64,000 nucleotides of DNA. It comes from Phycisphaeraceae bacterium D3-23 (GTDB lineage: Bacteria; Planctomycetota; Phycisphaerae; Phycisphaerales; Phycisphaeraceae). Position 1 is the stretch's first letter. Every line of letters begins with the position of its first letter. The translations under genes were made by a program, and so were the position numbers. Under the pieces are notes generated by a model. It did no database searches. It was not told the origin of the DNA and saw nothing but the letters and a program-made list of their open reading frames with translations. The stretch covers positions 1,488,001 through 1,552,000 of the forward strand of contig CP114179.1 of NCBI GenBank assembly GCA_039555135.1, in the 5' to 3' direction. Of this stretch, positions 26,903 through 35,038 are shown piece by piece.

Positions 26903-27008
26903 GGGTGCCACACAACTGCCCTGCTCTGAGGGCTGCTGTGTGCGGCGGCGAACTCGTTGCTTCAAACGCACACAGCAGCCCTGCGGACAGGGCAGTTGTG
27001 TGGCACCC
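26903..27008. repeat. Dispersed inverted repeat, family A
   Basis: The outer arms GGGTGCCACACAACTGCCCT and AGGGCAGTTGTGTGGCACCC are perfect, and GGCTGCTGTGTGCGG / GCACACAGCAGCCCTGCGG follow inside, with a variable centre. Copies lie at 30224-30332 and 36618-36725, with a half-copy at 52421-52460. It sits between convergent genes and could act as a bidirectional terminator. Confidence 0.9.
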
Positions 27009-27027
27009 TACAGCTAGCAATCGTCCC

Positions 27028-27486
27028 CTACACCCCGATATCCTCGTTCCACAAGTCCGGCTTCTGGGCGATGAACTCCGACATCAACGCCTTGCACCCC
27101 GCGTGGTCCCGGTGCACCAGTTCCACCCCGCGCTCCTCAAGCAGGTCCTCGGCCCCCAGAAAATTCTCGTTCTCCCCGATCACGATGCGCGGGATGCGGT
27201 ACAGCAGCGCCGTGCCGCTGCACATAATGCAGGGGCTCAGCGTCGTCACCAATGTCAGCTTGTGCCAGTCGCGCCGCCGGCCCGCATTGCGCAGGCAGTC
27301 GGTCTCGCCGTGCGACGTCGGGTCGCCGTTCTGGACGCGCTTATTGTGACCCAGCGCGACGACCTGCGTCTCCAGCGTCGGCCGCGACGGGTCCACCAGC
27401 GCCGCGCCGATCGGCAGCCCGCCCTCGTCATAGCTCTTCTGCGCCTGAGCGAGCGCCGCCTCCAGCCAGTCGTCGAAACGATCCAT
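27028..27486 (-). CDS. Cytosine deaminase-like nucleoside/base deaminase
   Basis: 152 residues from ATG 27486, with AAGGAG upstream. The zinc site is complete: SHGETD (His and the proton-shuttle Glu) and TTLSPCIMC (two Cys). The end KPDLWNEDIGV and GENENFLGAEDLL strongly resemble the yeast FCY1 cytosine deaminase group. It would hydrolyse cytosine or a related base or pterin in the cytosol. A longer frame reaches 27735 but overlaps the divergent hydrolase gene and lacks a sensible N-terminus. Confidence 0.9.
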   Translation of the reverse strand: MDRFDDWLEAALAQAQKSYDEGGLPIGAALVDPSRPTLETQVVALGHNKRVQNGDPTSHGETDCLRNAGRRRDWHKLTLVTTLSPCIMCSGTALLYRIPRIVIGENENFLGAEDLLEERGVELVHRDHAGCKALMSEFIAQKPDLWNEDIGV

Positions 27487-27556
27487 CACACACTCCTTCA
27501 TCCGCTGCAATACATATAACCCACGCGTCAACAACCCAAAGTATCCTACGGCCCCC

Positions 27557-28456
27557 ATGCCCGAACTGCTTATCCTCTTCGCCGTCGCGTTCGTGCTGAT
27601 CTCGCTGCTCGGCTCCGCGGCGCTCCTGCTCACCATCCACCGCCCACGCCGAAAGACCTTCGCCGTCGCACTCGCGCTGGGCAACCCCACCGACCCCAGC
27701 GACCTCGATCTCGAAGGCGAAGAGGTCCTTTTCAACCTGCCCGGGCCCGGCAGCGGCTACACCTCGCCGGGCTGGATCATCCAGGGCGAGTTGGCAGACG
27801 GCCCGACCGTCCTCATCCTCCACGGCCACCGCGACGCACGCTTCGGCGCACTCACCCGCGCCAGAAAACTCGCACGCTACGCCAGCCACCTCGTCGTCTT
27901 CGACTGGCCGGCGCACGGCGAATGCACCGCGCCGTGGATGCAGTTCGGCCAGCGCGAGGTCGGCGATGTCCTGGCGGTCCTCGACGGTTTGCCCGACGAA
28001 CTCACCCAGGAAAAGCCCGTGCTGTTCGGCTACTCGCTGGGGGCGCAGATCGGTATGAAGACCGCGGCGCTGCACGACCGGTTCGCCGGGCTCATCGCCG
28101 ACGGTCCCTACCGCCACTGGGACTCGCCCATCCGTACCCGCATGAAATTGATGCGCCTGCCCGCGTGGGTCTTCATCTACCCGACCGCGGTGTTCTATCT
28201 CCTGCGCGGCTGGCTGCCGGGGTTCGACCGCCTGCGCTTCGCGGAAAAACTCAAGTGCCCGCTGCTCGTGATCCACGGCACGCTCGACCCGATCTGCCCC
28301 TTCGAGGAAGGCAAGGAACTCGCCCAAGGCGCACCCGACGGCACATTCGTCCCCATCGAGGGCGGCGGCCACATCGACCTCGCGGGGCTCGAACCCGAGG
28401 TGTACCACGCGGCGCTGTCGGCCTTCTTCGAGCGGCTAAACAGTCAATCCCAGTAA
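27557..28456 (+). CDS. Membrane-anchored alpha/beta hydrolase
   Basis: 299 residues. An N-terminal membrane helix (about 4-26) is followed by an alpha/beta hydrolase domain: oxyanion region ILHGHRDAR, nucleophile elbow GYSLGAQ, acid GTLDPICP and base GGGHIDL. The substrate is unknown; the family includes esterases and acylaminoacyl-peptidase-like enzymes. It diverges from the deaminase gene with 70 nt between the starts. There is no clear Shine-Dalgarno; a TATCCT box lies 9 nt before the ATG. Confidence 0.87.
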   Translation: MPELLILFAVAFVLISLLGSAALLLTIHRPRRKTFAVALALGNPTDPSDLDLEGEEVLFNLPGPGSGYTSPGWIIQGELADGPTVLILHGHRDARFGALTRARKLARYASHLVVFDWPAHGECTAPWMQFGQREVGDVLAVLDGLPDELTQEKPVLFGYSLGAQIGMKTAALHDRFAGLIADGPYRHWDSPIRTRMKLMRLPAWVFIYPTAVFYLLRGWLPGFDRLRFAEKLKCPLLVIHGTLDPICPFEEGKELAQGAPDGTFVPIEGGGHIDLAGLEPEVYHAALSAFFERLNSQSQ

Positions 28457-28457
28457 A

Positions 28458-28506
28458 GCCCGGCCATGGCATGGCCGGGGACCCTCGGATGAATTCCGTG
28501 GGCTTC
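28458..28506. repeat. Double hairpin (family F) between hydrolase gene and deoC
   Basis: GCCCGGCCATGGCATGGCCGGG (28458-28479) is followed by a degenerate family-F hairpin (ACCCTCGGATGAATTCCGTGGG). On the minus strand this reads GAAGCCCACGGAATTCATCC and then the second palindrome, the composite structure described under findings. Confidence 0.7.
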
Positions 28507-28522
28507 GCTTACAATCCCCCCC

Positions 28523-29224
28523 ATGAACTTCGCCCCCCTTATCGACCACACGATCCTCAAAGCCGAGGCGACGCGCGACGACGTGCTCGCGCTCTGCGAC
28601 GAAGCCATCACGCACGGCTTCGCCTCCGTCTGTGTCAACGGGTGCTTCATCCCGGACGTCCGCGCCAAGCTCGCCAATTCGCAAGTGAAGACCTGCGGCG
28701 TGGCGGGCTTCCCGCTGGGCGCGATGAAGCCGATGGTCAAGGCCATCGAGGCGGTGTCCCTGGTCAAAGACGGCGCAGACGAGGTCGACTTCGTCGCACA
28801 CCTGCCGCACCTGCTCAATGAAGATGTGAAGTCGGCGAAAGCGGAGTTCGCGGAGCTGGTCAAGGCCGTGCGCAGCGTGCTGCCCAGCGTCGTGGTCAAG
28901 GTCATCATCGAGTCGGCGGCGCTGATGAAGGACGTGGATGAAGCGACCTTCGAGCGGCGGATCGTCACGGCCTGCTCGGCCGCGCAGGAGTCGGGCTGCG
29001 ATTTTGTCAAGACCTCGACCGGCTTCCACCCCGCCGGCGGCGCGAGCGTCGAGGCGGTCACGCTGATGAAGAAGCACGCGGGCCCGATGAAGGTCAAGGC
29101 CTCGGGCGGCATCCGCACCGCCGAGGATGCCAAGCGCATGGTCGACGCCGGGGCCGACCGCCTGGGCTGCTCGGCGGGCGTCGCGATCGTGTCGGGCGCT
29201 GAGACGGCGGGCTCCGGCTACTAA
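28523..29224 (+). CDS. deoC: Deoxyribose-phosphate aldolase
   Basis: 233 residues, a little longer than the 210-220 typical of the short bacterial form. It opens NFAPLIDHTILKAEATRDDV, has CGVAGFPLGAM, DFVKTSTGF with the Schiff-base Lys, and VKASGGIRTAEDA with the second key Lys. It cleaves 2-deoxyribose 5-phosphate to glyceraldehyde 3-phosphate and acetaldehyde. A TACAAT box lies 7 nt before the ATG with only C residues between, so the mRNA may be leaderless. No other deo gene is adjacent. Confidence 0.96.
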   Translation: MNFAPLIDHTILKAEATRDDVLALCDEAITHGFASVCVNGCFIPDVRAKLANSQVKTCGVAGFPLGAMKPMVKAIEAVSLVKDGADEVDFVAHLPHLLNEDVKSAKAEFAELVKAVRSVLPSVVVKVIIESAALMKDVDEATFERRIVTACSAAQESGCDFVKTSTGFHPAGGASVEAVTLMKKHAGPMKVKASGGIRTAEDAKRMVDAGADRLGCSAGVAIVSGAETAGSGY

Positions 29225-29238
29225 TGGTTATATCTTTT

Positions 29239-29353
29239 TGACAGGATGGCAGGATTTTTCAGGATCGACAGGATCAGATGCAGATCATGTTCATCCTCCA
29301 ACATCCTGTCATCCTGTCTAGTTCCCCTTTGCGGCTTTGCGCCTTTGCGTGAG
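29239..29353. repeat. Short-period inverted repeats before kdsA
   Basis: The left arm has GACAGGAT/CAGGAT words at 29239-29274 (about 11-nt period). The right arm has inverted ATCCTGTCATCCTGTC at 29304-29319. It is followed by TTTGCGGCTTTGCGCCTTTGCG (9-nt period), ending 10 nt before the kdsA ATG. Confidence 0.7.
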
Positions 29354-29362
29354 GCAAGAACC

Positions 29363-30208
29363 ATGAACGAAATCAAACTCCAGAACCTCACCATCGGCCC
29401 CGCGCGGGCGCTGACGATTATTGCCGGGCCCTGCCAGATCGAGAGCAAGGACCTGTGCGTGCAGGTCGGCGAGGCGGTGCAGCAGAAGTGCGCCGAGCTC
29501 GGCCTGCAGTTCATCTTCAAGGCCAGCTTCGACAAGGCCAACCGCTCGTCGATCCATACCGAGCGCGGCCCGGGCGTTGAGGAAGGGCTGCGGACGCTGG
29601 AAGATGTGGGTAAACAGCTCGGCGTGCCGGTGACGACGGACGTGCACGAGCCGGGCCAGGCGACGGTCGCAGGCCAGGCGGTGGACCTCTTGCAGGTCCC
29701 CGCGTTCCTGTGTCGGCAGACGGACCTGCTGGTCGCGGCGGCGAAGACGGGGCGCGCGGTGAATGTGAAGAAGGGCCAGTTCCTGTCACCGGCAGAGATG
29801 AAGAACGTCGTCGGGAAGTTGAGTGAAGCTGGGGCCGAACAAGCCGGCATGATGCTCACAGAGCGCGGCACGTTCTTTGGCTACCACCGCCTGGTCAACG
29901 ACTTCTGCGGGCTGGAGGACATGATGGAATACGGCTGGCCGGTGTGTTTCGATGTGACGCACTCGACCCAGCAGCCCGGCGCGGAGGGCAATCAGTCCGG
30001 CGGCCGACCCGAGCGTGCCCCGCTGCTCGCGCGCTGCGCGATCGCGGCGGGGGTGCAGGCCCTCTTCATCGAGACCCACCCGGACCCGAAGAACGCGGCC
30101 TCCGACGGCGCGACGATGCTGCAGCTGGACCGCATGCTCGCACTGCTCGAAGAGCTCGCCCGGCTGCACCAGGCGATGCGCTCCGTCGGCCGGCGCGTCG
30201 GGGTGTGA
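29363..30208 (+). CDS. kdsA: 3-deoxy-8-phosphooctulonate synthase (Kdo-8-P synthase)
   Basis: 281 residues from ATG 29363; the frame is open upstream, but this start fits the family. It shows IIAGPCQIES, FKASFDKANRSS, TDVHEPGQA, VPAFLCRQTDLL, NVKKGQFLSP and CFDVTHSTQQPG, all classic KdsA segments. It condenses phosphoenolpyruvate and arabinose 5-phosphate to Kdo-8-phosphate, the inner-core sugar of lipopolysaccharide. This supports a diderm envelope. The other Kdo genes are not nearby. Confidence 0.97.
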   Translation: MNEIKLQNLTIGPARALTIIAGPCQIESKDLCVQVGEAVQQKCAELGLQFIFKASFDKANRSSIHTERGPGVEEGLRTLEDVGKQLGVPVTTDVHEPGQATVAGQAVDLLQVPAFLCRQTDLLVAAAKTGRAVNVKKGQFLSPAEMKNVVGKLSEAGAEQAGMMLTERGTFFGYHRLVNDFCGLEDMMEYGWPVCFDVTHSTQQPGAEGNQSGGRPERAPLLARCAIAAGVQALFIETHPDPKNAASDGATMLQLDRMLALLEELARLHQAMRSVGRRVGV

Positions 30209-30223
30209 GTTGGGGGATGGGGT

Positions 30224-30332
30224 GGGTGCCACACAACTGCCCTGCTCGGAGGGCCGCTGTGTACGGGGGTTCAAGGGCCGTTGTTTCATCCGCACACAGC
30301 AGGCCTGCGGACAGGCCAGTTGTGTGGCACCC
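30224..30332. repeat. Dispersed inverted repeat, family A
   Basis: The outer arms GGGTGCCACACAACTGCCCT / AGGCCAGTTGTGTGGCACCC match the copies at 26903 and 36618. The centre differs. It begins 15 nt after the kdsA stop. Confidence 0.9.
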
Positions 30333-30361
30333 GGCAACCGCCGCGTCATGCGCGGGGGTGA

Positions 30362-30382
30362 CCCACGGAGCAAACCCGTGGG
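30362..30382. repeat. Family-F hairpin before panB
   Basis: CCCACGGAGCAAACCCGTGGG followed by CTTCTTTCTC. It could terminate kdsA transcripts. Short CCTGTCTCCTGACTTC-type words fill 30405-30440. Confidence 0.65.
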
Positions 30383-30466
30383 CTTCTTTCTCGGCACCAA
30401 TCCTCTGTCCCCTCGCTCCTGTCTCCTGACTTCTATCTTCGCCCCCCTTCCTCCTACAATACTCCC

Positions 30467-31333
30467 ATGACCACCGCGACCCCCACCGACATCACCACCG
30501 ACCCCGGCAAGCGCATCACGCTGCGCGACTGGCGCCGGTGGGCCCGCGACAAGCAGACCTTCGGCATGCTCACGTGCTACGACGCAACCACCGCCCGCTG
30601 GCTCTGGCGCGGCGGGGTCCACAGCTTCCTCGTCGGCGACACGGCCGCGCAGATGGTCTTCGGCCACGACTCGACGCTCCCCGCCACGATGGAGCAACTG
30701 CTCGCGCTCACCGCGGCCGTGCGACGCGGCGCGCCCAACGCGCTCGTCATGGCCGACATGCCCTTTGGCAGCTACCACGAGAGCGACGCCCAGGCCGCGC
30801 GCAACGCGATCGCGTTTCTGAAAGACGCGGGGGCCGACCTCGTGAAGCTCGAAGTCGACCACACACACGCGGCGCTCGTTGAAAAACTCGCGCACGCCGG
30901 CGTCCCCGTCGTCGCGCATATTGGTAGCCGGCCCCAGCAGGTCCGCGCGACCGGGGGGTTCCAGTCGGCCGGGCGAAAACACGACGAGGCGGACGTCATC
31001 GTCGACACCGCCGAGCTCATGCTCGCCAAGGGCGCAAGCGCGCTCCTGGTCGAGGCGGTGCCGGACGAAGTCAGCGAGCGCATCATGGCCAAGGCCGTCG
31101 ACCCGGTCACGGGCGAGCGCATCCCCGTCGTCGGCTGCGGCGCGGGCCCGGCGTGTGACGGCCACGTCGTCGTGCTGCACGACCTCCTGGGGCTCAGCGA
31201 CTGGCAGCCGCCCTTCGCCCCGCCGGTGACGGACCTGGGCGAGCAGATCCAGCTCGCCGCGAAGAAGTGGGCCGACCAGTGCGCCGACGGCAAGTACCTC
31301 GCCGACGGCGGGGTGTATGGGATGAAGGATTAG
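30467..31333 (+). CDS. panB: 3-methyl-2-oxobutanoate hydroxymethyltransferase
   Basis: 288 residues. PanB features are MLTCYDATTARWL, the metal-binding VGDTAAQMVFGHDSTLP, ADMPFGSYHES, DLVKLEVD, VVAHIGSRPQQVRATGGF, and the catalytic Glu region LLVEAVPDEVS. It transfers a hydroxymethyl group from methylene-tetrahydrofolate to 2-ketoisovalerate in pantothenate (CoA) synthesis. TACAAT lies 6 nt before the ATG. No panC or panD is adjacent. Confidence 0.96.
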   Translation: MTTATPTDITTDPGKRITLRDWRRWARDKQTFGMLTCYDATTARWLWRGGVHSFLVGDTAAQMVFGHDSTLPATMEQLLALTAAVRRGAPNALVMADMPFGSYHESDAQAARNAIAFLKDAGADLVKLEVDHTHAALVEKLAHAGVPVVAHIGSRPQQVRATGGFQSAGRKHDEADVIVDTAELMLAKGASALLVEAVPDEVSERIMAKAVDPVTGERIPVVGCGAGPACDGHVVVLHDLLGLSDWQPPFAPPVTDLGEQIQLAAKKWADQCADGKYLADGGVYGMKD

Positions 31334-31340
31334 GCGAGCT

Positions 31341-31724
31341 ATGTTCCCCGCCGCCAACATCCCAGCAGATGACTGGAGCCAATTGAAATCAGTTGGCTAT
31401 TGGTGGTCTGAGAACGAGCCCGAACTCCCACACCCAAAGCAATTCGTCGATCTGCAATGGAGCGAGACAGAACGCGCGAAGGTAGTTAGATACCTGAGCG
31501 ACTCCTATTCGATGCCCTACATCTTGATGGGCCCCTCTTGGTGTCGTTTTGAGTGCGGCGTCAATGATATGGGCTGTCTCGATCTGACCGATGGCACATG
31601 GATCTACCCGGAGGGATTCGCACACTACGTTGACAAACACAGCGTCAAGCCCACCGAAGAGTTTCTCAATCACCTACGGGCCATCGATTTTCGCATGCCC
31701 CGGATACCGATGCTTGATGAATAG
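31341..31724 (+). CDS. Small unknown protein of atypical composition
   Basis: 127 residues, starting 8 nt after panB. Segments GYWWSENEPELPHP, MGPSWCRFECGVND and LTDGTWIYPEGFAHYVDKH recall an uncharacterised bacterial family with a DGT-x-x-x-PEG-x-x-HY-x-x-x-H core. Base composition is lower in GC than the neighbours. There is no signal peptide. Its function is unknown; recent transfer into the spot after panB is likely. Confidence 0.65.
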   Translation: MFPAANIPADDWSQLKSVGYWWSENEPELPHPKQFVDLQWSETERAKVVRYLSDSYSMPYILMGPSWCRFECGVNDMGCLDLTDGTWIYPEGFAHYVDKHSVKPTEEFLNHLRAIDFRMPRIPMLDE

Positions 31725-31733
31725 AAGATTCGT

Positions 31734-31919
31734 TCACCGCTGGGCGATCACCTCGCGCACCTGATCCGGCGAATACGTCTTGGCCCCGGGTTGCTCTGCC
31801 TCGTCCAGCCGCTTCTCAATCAGATTGACGTAGAAAAGCTGATCCAGAAACTCCTCCATCGAACAGTCCTCGGGCAGCTTTTCGAGGACGCGGCGGATCG
31901 TGTCTTTCGTGCTGAACAT
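31734..31919 (-). CDS. Small antitoxin-like protein
   Basis: 61 residues from ATG 31919, with AGGAG 7 nt upstream. The sequence (TIRRVLEKLPEDCSMEEFLDQL, then LIEKRLDEAEQPG and a short acidic/basic tail) resembles small antitoxins encoded with RelE/ParE-type toxins. No toxin gene follows: its stop at 31734 faces the convergent 31341 gene. It may be a remnant or a solitary antitoxin. Confidence 0.6.
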   Translation of the reverse strand: MFSTKDTIRRVLEKLPEDCSMEEFLDQLFYVNLIEKRLDEAEQPGAKTYSPDQVREVIAQR

Positions 31920-31979
31920 CACTGGCTCCTGAGCAGATAAGGGATTGTAACCCGCCCGGTGGCGATACGGCAGCCCCAA

Positions 31980-32151
31980 TTCCCCAGAATTACACTGGAA
32001 CCCCCGCGTCTAGCCGACGTATCATTCTAGTGCCCGCACTGGCCAAACCGCCTGCGGGATGGCATGCTTGAGGGGATCGTCCGCGCAGTCCGGCGGCGTG
32101 CCCGCCGATTCTTCGCTGTGAAACCCGCTTCCGGGGGCTTGGAGTGACCGC
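31980..32151. other. Intergenic region without recognised gene
   Basis: This 170-nt stretch separates two divergent genes and should hold promoters for both. GCTTGGAGTGACCGC before 32152 supplies a GGAG ribosome site. No repeat family of this window is seen. Confidence 0.4.
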
Positions 32152-33669
32152 ATGAACCGACTCCGCTGGTACGGCCCGTCGATATTGCTGCTCGTGACGG
32201 TTGTCCTCGCGATGGCGGTCGGGCCCAGCGTGGTCCGCAAGATCGCCCGGGCCCAGGAACGCCAGCACGTCGAACAGGTCCGCCAGGGGCTGCTCGACAA
32301 CCCGACCCTCGCGACGATGTCGGACGCCTTCAAAGACGTCGCCACCGTCGTCCGCCCCTCGCTCACCAGCATCACCCTTTACTACCGCAACGCATCCCAC
32401 CGGGATCAGAGGCAGGGCAACGGTTCGGGCTGGGTCTACCGGCACTACCCCGACCCGGGTAGCCCCGACCGCTACGACGACTACATCATCACCAACCATC
32501 ACGTGGTCAAGGACTTCCTCCCCGGGTCGAACGGCGAGCCGGGCCAAGCCAACCGCCTGGTCGTCCGCTTCGCTGACGGCGGGGACTACTACGCCAGCGT
32601 CGTGGGCACCGACCCGCAGACCGACATCGCCGTGCTCGAGATCGACCGCGAGGACATGATCCCCGCCGTCATCGCCACCGGCACCGCGAAACAAGGCGAG
32701 ATCGTCTTCGCGTTCGGCTCGCCGTTCCAGTTCGACTTCTCGATGAGCCAGGGCGTCGTCAGCGCGACGGGCCGACAGCTCCTCGGCGGACTGGGCGCAC
32801 GCTCGGACAGCTACGAGGACTACATCCAGACCGACGCCGCCATCAACCCCGGCAACTCGGGCGGACCGCTCACCAACGTCCGCGGCGAAGTCATCGGCAT
32901 GAACACCGCCATCGCCACCGAACTCAACCCCGCCGCCTCGTTTTCCGGCCTGGGCTTCGCCATCCCCGCCGACATGATTGTCAACACCGTCGAACAGCTC
33001 ATCGCCCACGGCGAGGTCCGGCGCGGCTACCTCGGCGTCTACATCCACAACATCGACTCACGCACCGCCAACGAACTCGGGCTCGATGGCAACGGCGTCC
33101 TCTGCTCCCCCGCGCCCGGCAGCCCCGCCGAGGTCGCCGGCATCGAGCTCGGCGACGTCATCACACACATCGAGGGCACCGCCATCCCCAACAGCGAGAA
33201 GCTCCGCATCGAGATCTCGCGACACGCCCCGGGCAGCATGGTCGATGTCCGCCTGCTGCGATATGGCATCGAGAAGCGCGTCAGCGTCGAACTCGTCGAG
33301 CGCCCCGGCCTCTCCGCCAGCCGATTCATCCCCGGCCAATGGAATAGCCCGCTGCAGACAACGCTCAGCAAGCTCGGGCTCGACGGCCTCGAAGACTACA
33401 CCCCCGGCGAGGCCGAGGTCCGAAACTGGGCCTACACCCACGGCGCACTGATCCGCATGGTCCGCCAGCGCTCCACCGCCAACGCCGCCGGCCTCGAACG
33501 CATGATGGTCATCTCCCATGTCAACGGCGTCGCCATCAACCAGGCCCAGGACCTCGCCGACTGGCTCGACCCGCTCAGCACCGGCGAAGTCGTCGAGCTC
33601 TCTGTCAAAGCGTGGGACAGCACCGCCGACCGCTTCCGCACCTTCGACGTCGAACTCGTCGTGCCGTGA
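32152..33669 (+). CDS. DegP/HtrA-type serine protease with PDZ domains
   Basis: 505 residues. One N-terminal membrane helix (about 7-26) anchors it facing the periplasm. The trypsin-like domain has His in ITNHHVVKD, Asp in DPQTDIAVLEI and Ser in INPGNSGGPL. A first PDZ domain covers about 285-385 (GYLGVYIHNIDS, SPAEVAGIELGDVI). A second, divergent PDZ covers about 400-500 (NAAGLERMMVISHVNGVAI). It is probably an envelope quality-control protease. It has its own ribosome site and seems to be transcribed alone. Confidence 0.93.
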   Translation: MNRLRWYGPSILLLVTVVLAMAVGPSVVRKIARAQERQHVEQVRQGLLDNPTLATMSDAFKDVATVVRPSLTSITLYYRNASHRDQRQGNGSGWVYRHYPDPGSPDRYDDYIITNHHVVKDFLPGSNGEPGQANRLVVRFADGGDYYASVVGTDPQTDIAVLEIDREDMIPAVIATGTAKQGEIVFAFGSPFQFDFSMSQGVVSATGRQLLGGLGARSDSYEDYIQTDAAINPGNSGGPLTNVRGEVIGMNTAIATELNPAASFSGLGFAIPADMIVNTVEQLIAHGEVRRGYLGVYIHNIDSRTANELGLDGNGVLCSPAPGSPAEVAGIELGDVITHIEGTAIPNSEKLRIEISRHAPGSMVDVRLLRYGIEKRVSVELVERPGLSASRFIPGQWNSPLQTTLSKLGLDGLEDYTPGEAEVRNWAYTHGALIRMVRQRSTANAAGLERMMVISHVNGVAINQAQDLADWLDPLSTGEVVELSVKAWDSTADRFRTFDVELVVP

Positions 33670-33714
33670 TAAGTGGGGCCTGACCCCAACAGCAATCAAA
33701 AAAACAACCCGAAA

Positions 33715-33800
33715 CCCACAGATTCCATCTGTGGGACTGCTCCCCCGCAACGCCCCCACAACGCCCGGCATCGCGTCGCGATACGGCGATTGCCAACCCC
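33715..33800. repeat. Family-F composite hairpin
   Basis: CCCACAGATTCCATCTGTGGG (33715-33735) is followed about 35 nt later by a CGGCATCGCGTCGCGATACG palindrome. The same two-part order is seen at 14650-14710. An A-rich stretch precedes the first hairpin. Confidence 0.65.
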
Positions 33801-33860
33801 GCGCCCCCAGACCCGAAACGCGGCACCCCAAACCCAACCGCCCCCCGGTATCATGTCCCC

Positions 33861-34934
33861 ATGACCGCAACCGCCACCGCAACGTCACACACTATCCCCG
33901 CCACCGAAGGCAACCCCCTGCTCTCGGTCAAGCACCTCAAGACCTACTTCCCCGTCAAACGCGGCCTCCTCCGCACCCAGGTCGGCAACGTCAAGGCCGT
34001 CGACGACGTCTCCTTCGACGTCGGACACCGCGAGACCCTCGGCCTCGTCGGCGAGTCGGGCTGCGGCAAGTCCACCGTCGGCCGATCCATCCTCCGGCTC
34101 ATCCCCGCCACCGACGGCAGCGTCCACTTCCAGGGCGAAGACGTCCTCGACGCACCGGCCTCCCGCATGAAGCAGCTGCGACGCGAGATGCAGATCATCT
34201 TCCAGGACCCCGGCGGCTCGCTCAACCCCCGCATGACCGTCGGCCGAATTGTCGGCGAACCCCTCAGCGTCCACCGCATCTGCTCGGGCAGCGAACAACA
34301 AGACCGCGTCGCCACCCTGCTCAAAAAGGTCGGCCTCCAGCCCGACCACATCTACCGCTACCCCCACGAGTTCTCCGGCGGCCAAAAACAACGCATCGGC
34401 ATCGCCCGCGCGCTCGCCCTCGAACCCGAGTTCATCGTCTGCGACGAGCCCGTCTCCGCGCTCGACGTCTCGGTCCAGTCGCAGGTCCTCAACCTCATGG
34501 CCGACCTCCAGGAAGAGTTCGGCCTGAGCTACCTCTTCATCGCGCACAACCTCGCCGTCGTCGAGCACTTCTGCGACCGCATCGCCGTGATGTACCTGGG
34601 CAAGATCGTCGAGATCGCCGACCGCGACACGCTCTACCACAACCCGATGCACCCGTACACAAGGGCGCTCCTCTCGGCCGCGCCCAACCCCGACCCCAAC
34701 CAGAACAAGCGGCGCATCATGCTGCTGGGCGATGTGCCAAGCCCCATCAGCTACTTCAAAGACGAGCTCGCCGGCCGGAGCCACTCGATCACCGCCGACG
34801 AAAAAGCCGAGCTAGACGCCCAGCGCGAAGAAGGTGTCGAATACGTCACCCGCGCGTCCCTGCTCGACCGCCCGCCGCTCAAAGAAGTCCCTGGCGAACC
34901 GGGCCACTTCGTGAGCACGCACGGGTTTAAGTAA
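33861..34934 (+). CDS. Oligopeptide-type ABC transporter ATP-binding protein
   Basis: 357 residues. Walker [10 protein letters not shown], signature [15 protein letters not shown], Walker [13 protein letters not shown], then the C-terminal oligopeptide/dipeptide extension ([18 protein letters not shown]). This is the OppF/DppF type. It should work with an OppD partner, two permeases and a binding protein, but none is next to it, so it is an orphan here. A TATCAT box lies 6 nt before the ATG. Confidence 0.93.
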   Translation: MTATATATSHTIPATEGNPLLSVKHLKTYFPVKRGLLRTQVGNVKAVDDVSFDVGHRETLGLVGESGCGKSTVGRSILRLIPATDGSVHFQGEDVLDAPASRMKQLRREMQIIFQDPGGSLNPRMTVGRIVGEPLSVHRICSGSEQQDRVATLLKKVGLQPDHIYRYPHEFSGGQKQRIGIARALALEPEFIVCDEPVSALDVSVQSQVLNLMADLQEEFGLSYLFIAHNLAVVEHFCDRIAVMYLGKIVEIADRDTLYHNPMHPYTRALLSAAPNPDPNQNKRRIMLLGDVPSPISYFKDELAGRSHSITADEKAELDAQREEGVEYVTRASLLDRPPLKEVPGEPGHFVSTHGFK

Positions 34935-34942
34935 CCCCCGCC

Positions 34943-35007
34943 GGTGGCACAGGCATCCTGCCTGTTTGACCTCCACAACAACGAGCCGCGACTGTCAGGG
35001 AGCGGAC
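34943..35007. repeat. Family-D half element and CAGGCATCCTGCCTG palindrome
   Basis: GGTGGCACAGGCATCCTGCC leads into TGTTTGACC. It is followed at 34976-35007 by AACAACGAGCCGCGACTGTC continuing to AGGGAGCGGACC. The latter matches the left arm of the element inside the TrmD-acetyltransferase gene (39347-39376). Confidence 0.8.
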
Positions 35008-35038
35008 CGACCACGACAACCTAAACGGGGACCCACCC

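Noticed and set aside
31734-31919. Complete toxin-antitoxin pair
   Set aside because: The antitoxin-like gene has no toxin frame before or after it; the neighbour at 31341 is on the opposite strand and does not resemble RelE/ParE.
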